This document shows positions 62,280 to 64,000 of a stretch of 64,000 bases of DNA, one piece after another. The translations under genes and the position numbers were made by a program. The stretch is from Desulfurococcaceae archaeon MEX13E-LK6-19 (GTDB lineage Archaea > Thermoproteota > Thermoprotei_A > Sulfolobales > Desulfurococcaceae): the NCBI GenBank assembly GCA_029637525.1, contig CP072660.1:1846796-1910795 (forward strand), given 5' to 3'. Under the pieces are notes generated by a model, which worked only from the letters and a program-made list of their open reading frames with translations, searched no databases and had not been told where the DNA came from. Position 1 is the first letter of the stretch. The number at the start of each line of letters is the position of its first letter.

Positions 62280-62843
62280 TCACGCAGTTACATACCCTGG
62301 TAGCTTCTCTCTATATAGCATTTTAACCCGTGCAACACCATCAATTTCATCAATTATACGAGCCACAGGTGGCGGCACTAGTTTACGCCAATCTTGATTC
62401 TCTTCAGCCATAAGCCTCCTAATATATGCACCCCTATATATTTCTCTATTGAATTTGGGTGGTTCCACAACTTCATATCCTTCTTCAACAAATATCCTTG
62501 CTATAATAGGGTTTAGAGTTACCACGCACTTAAATGGCGGCGAATATAGTTTAACATAATGTATGGCAACACTACTTACTTCAAGTGTAGGGAGGGTTAT
62601 GGTTATCATTTTCTCTAGAGGCAAACCAGCCCATTTAATGGTCTCTCTCAACATTAGGATTCTTTCGCCAGCAGTAAACGGGTTTTCTGGGGTATGACTT
62701 TGACTAGCCATACCGATCACAACAATCACTTCATCAAAATTTTCAAAACACCACTTTAAGACATTAAAATGCCCATAATGCAATGGCTGAAATCTCGCTA
62801 TAACTAGCCCACGTTTTTCTGTAGCAATAAGAGTGGAAGACAC
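62280..62843 (-). CDS. nadM: Archaeal nicotinamide-mononucleotide adenylyltransferase
   Basis: Makes NAD from NMN and ATP (also from nicotinate mononucleotide). The 187-residue protein has the nucleotidyltransferase GLVIARFQPLHYGHFNVLK with HYGH, later MASQSHTPENPFTAGERILM and a C-terminal ISSS-like region IRRLMAEENQDWRKLVPPPV. GTG at 62843 is chosen because GGTGA lies 5 bases upstream; TTG at 62855 is the alternative. It pairs functionally with pncB at 26372. Confidence 0.92.
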   Translation of the reverse strand: MSSTLIATEKRGLVIARFQPLHYGHFNVLKWCFENFDEVIVVIGMASQSHTPENPFTAGERILMLRETIKWAGLPLEKMITITLPTLEVSSVAIHYVKLYSPPFKCVVTLNPIIARIFVEEGYEVVEPPKFNREIYRGAYIRRLMAEENQDWRKLVPPPVARIIDEIDGVARVKMLYREKLPGYVTA

Positions 62844-62937
62844 AAGCTTCACCAATTATTGTTCTCACATATTCAATCAATACACGAGAGTAACTTTTTA
62901 TTATTAATTTCTTTTCATCTAGTAATAGGCGACACTA

Positions 62938-63546
62938 ATGTCCCTCACCGAGAAGATAGTATATATGGATGAAAAGAAGGCACTACTTCTAGCTATGATT
63001 ATTGTCGCATGGGCTTTCGGAGGACATCTCATCATTGAAAAAGGAAATATTGAAGCTTTTATATTGAATTCAGTAGTAGTGGTAATAGCTTTCTTGCCTC
63101 ACGAACTGGCCCATAGATACTATGCAAGAAAATACGGTTGCTACAGCAGATTCATACTAGACCCCCTGGGTGCTGCGATTACTTTAATGAGCGGGTTTAT
63201 ACCGTTTATACGAATTATTATACCAGGCTACGTATTCATATCAATGCCATACTACGATAGCACTTATACAAAGAAGATCATGGGAGTAGTTTCGGCAGCT
63301 GGCCCCGTGGTAAACATAGTAATGGCTATTATTTCATTCATAATCTTGAATACAATGTATCAATACCTTTCAGTAACTCTGTTCTTGTTTCTCTTGTTTA
63401 TGACCGGAATAAATGCCTGGATCGCGTTCTTTAACTTGTTACCAATACCTCCACTAGATGGGAGCAAAATAATAAAATGGAACCCGGTTACGTGGGGAGT
63501 GCTTTTCGCTATATCAATAACGTTAATGTTTATATCAGGGTTTTAG
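62938..63546 (+). CDS. M50-family membrane metalloprotease (site-2 protease-like)
   Basis: A 202-residue integral membrane protease. The zinc motif PHELAHRYYARKYG (HELAH) lies in the third hydrophobic segment and the second metal motif FFNLLPIPPLDGSKIIKW near the C terminus, the two conserved elements of S2P peptidases. About five or six transmembrane spans. It may cleave membrane-bound regulators; no PDZ domain is present. ATG start with leaderless-like spacing. Confidence 0.9.
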   Translation: MSLTEKIVYMDEKKALLLAMIIVAWAFGGHLIIEKGNIEAFILNSVVVVIAFLPHELAHRYYARKYGCYSRFILDPLGAAITLMSGFIPFIRIIIPGYVFISMPYYDSTYTKKIMGVVSAAGPVVNIVMAIISFIILNTMYQYLSVTLFLFLLFMTGINAWIAFFNLLPIPPLDGSKIIKWNPVTWGVLFAISITLMFISGF

Positions 63547-63556
63547 TAAAAACCTG

Positions 63557-64000
63557 TTAACAATATTCACGACGTAAACAGTAATGCTTAAGTATCCTGA
63601 AGCCCAGCCTATAACCCGCTACTAATAATGGCTCTTTTTCTCTAATTGCAGCATAAAGTATTGTAGCTTTTTTGTACCTACTTAGATTTCCTAGTTTTTT
63701 CTCTAACCCTGATACTATTTCCTTGTACAACCTATCATCAAAAGCAATACCAGGTATAAATACACCATTATCTATTACAATAATAAGAACCGCAGATGCA
63801 TTAAGCGCTATAGCTTTATCTCTTATAATCATAACGTTTGTTGATTCAGGAGGAGTATCTTTAAGAATTACAGTAACGACATTATTCCAGTTAAAACCTA
63901 GATAATCATCTCCAAGTCGCTTGACATTGATGAGTTCATTAAGTTTTTCAGCTAAATCTTTTCCTTTATCTGTTAATATTGCACCTGCAATTCTATCCAC
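63557..64000 (-). CDS. Hypothetical protein, cut off by the right window edge
   Basis: At least 147 residues; the frame is open to the window edge, where a GTG codon occurs, but the true start may lie beyond. Segments LTDKGKDLAEKLNELINVK and VVTVILKDTPPESTNVMII look like an alpha/beta protein, with no recognised motif. C-terminal HYCLRREYC has two cysteines. It converges with the M50 protease. Confidence 0.5.
   Translation of the reverse strand: MDRIAGAILTDKGKDLAEKLNELINVKRLGDDYLGFNWNNVVTVILKDTPPESTNVMIIRDKAIALNASAVLIIVIDNGVFIPGIAFDDRLYKEIVSGLEKKLGNLSRYKKATILYAAIREKEPLLVAGYRLGFRILKHYCLRREYC

Noticed and set aside
1..64000. tRNA genes, CRISPR repeats, insertion sequences, prophage
   Set aside because: No T-loop GGTTCRA-NNCC signature, no regularly spaced repeats and no transposase or integrase reading frame were seen.

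Overview
The window reads as hyperthermophilic crenarchaeal chromosome. It is A+T-rich, densely packed, and full of archaeal-type genes: an ESCRT-III/CdvB paralogue, primase large subunit, archaeal NMD3, archaeal NMN adenylyltransferase, an MrfA/Hrq1-type helicase, and ferredoxin-linked indolepyruvate oxidoreductase. Many genes start with TTG or GTG about 6-7 bases after a GGTG/GGTGAT ribosome-binding site, and promoters are TATA boxes about 25 bases before the start. A group 4 membrane [NiFe]-hydrogenase beside peptide-fermentation genes suggests an anaerobic heterotroph of the Desulfurococcales, possibly Staphylothermus-like; the genus is inference. No tRNA, rRNA, CRISPR array, insertion sequence or prophage was seen.

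Layout. 1-8.2 kb: trpS (cut by the left edge), a small winged-helix protein, a surface protein, a GTP cyclohydrolase III-like protein, malate dehydrogenase plus malic enzyme, and an AAA ATPase. 8.2-16.2 kb: a nuclease-like protein, a COG2403 P-loop protein, the ESCRT-III paralogue, a HypE-like protein, a TatD-like hydrolase, a ribbon-helix-helix coiled-coil protein and a beta-CASP nuclease. 16.4-29.3 kb: pyrophosphatase, succinyl-CoA synthetase, argS, a nucleoside phosphorylase/PfkB kinase pair, Hsp20, YjbQ, nicotinate phosphoribosyltransferase and metG. 29.4-43.7 kb: a membrane-anchored helix-turn-helix protein, priL, NMD3, an AsnC regulator, adenylate kinase, aspS, a GC-rich structured RNA, a calcium-type P-ATPase and a protein with two PCNA-box-like motifs. 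43.9-48.8 kb: iorAB, cytidine deaminase and a second surface protein. 48.9-57.7 kb: a ten-gene hydrogenase operon on the minus strand. 57.9-64 kb: the MrfA-like helicase with a small zinc protein, biotin ligase, NMN adenylyltransferase, an M50 protease and a partial hypothetical gene.

Physiology. IorAB (ferredoxin reduction during aromatic amino-acid breakdown), succinyl-CoA synthetase (ATP from a CoA thioester) and the hydrogenase (reoxidation of ferredoxin or NAD(P)H with ion pumping) fit together as a peptide-fermenting energy chain. Nicotinate phosphoribosyltransferase and NMN adenylyltransferase supply NAD.

The least expected content is non-coding. A block of about 180 bases at 39271-39452, roughly 69% G+C by hand count, begins one TATA spacing downstream of a strong TATA box and folds into several hairpins with a convincing kink-turn; I cannot assign it to a known RNA. 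Five intergenic spacers also carry box C/D guide RNA signatures, three of them with complementarity to conserved rRNA segments. Two genes (iorA and the second antiporter subunit) seem to lack any ATG, GTG or TTG start at the place where homology and ribosome-binding sites put it.
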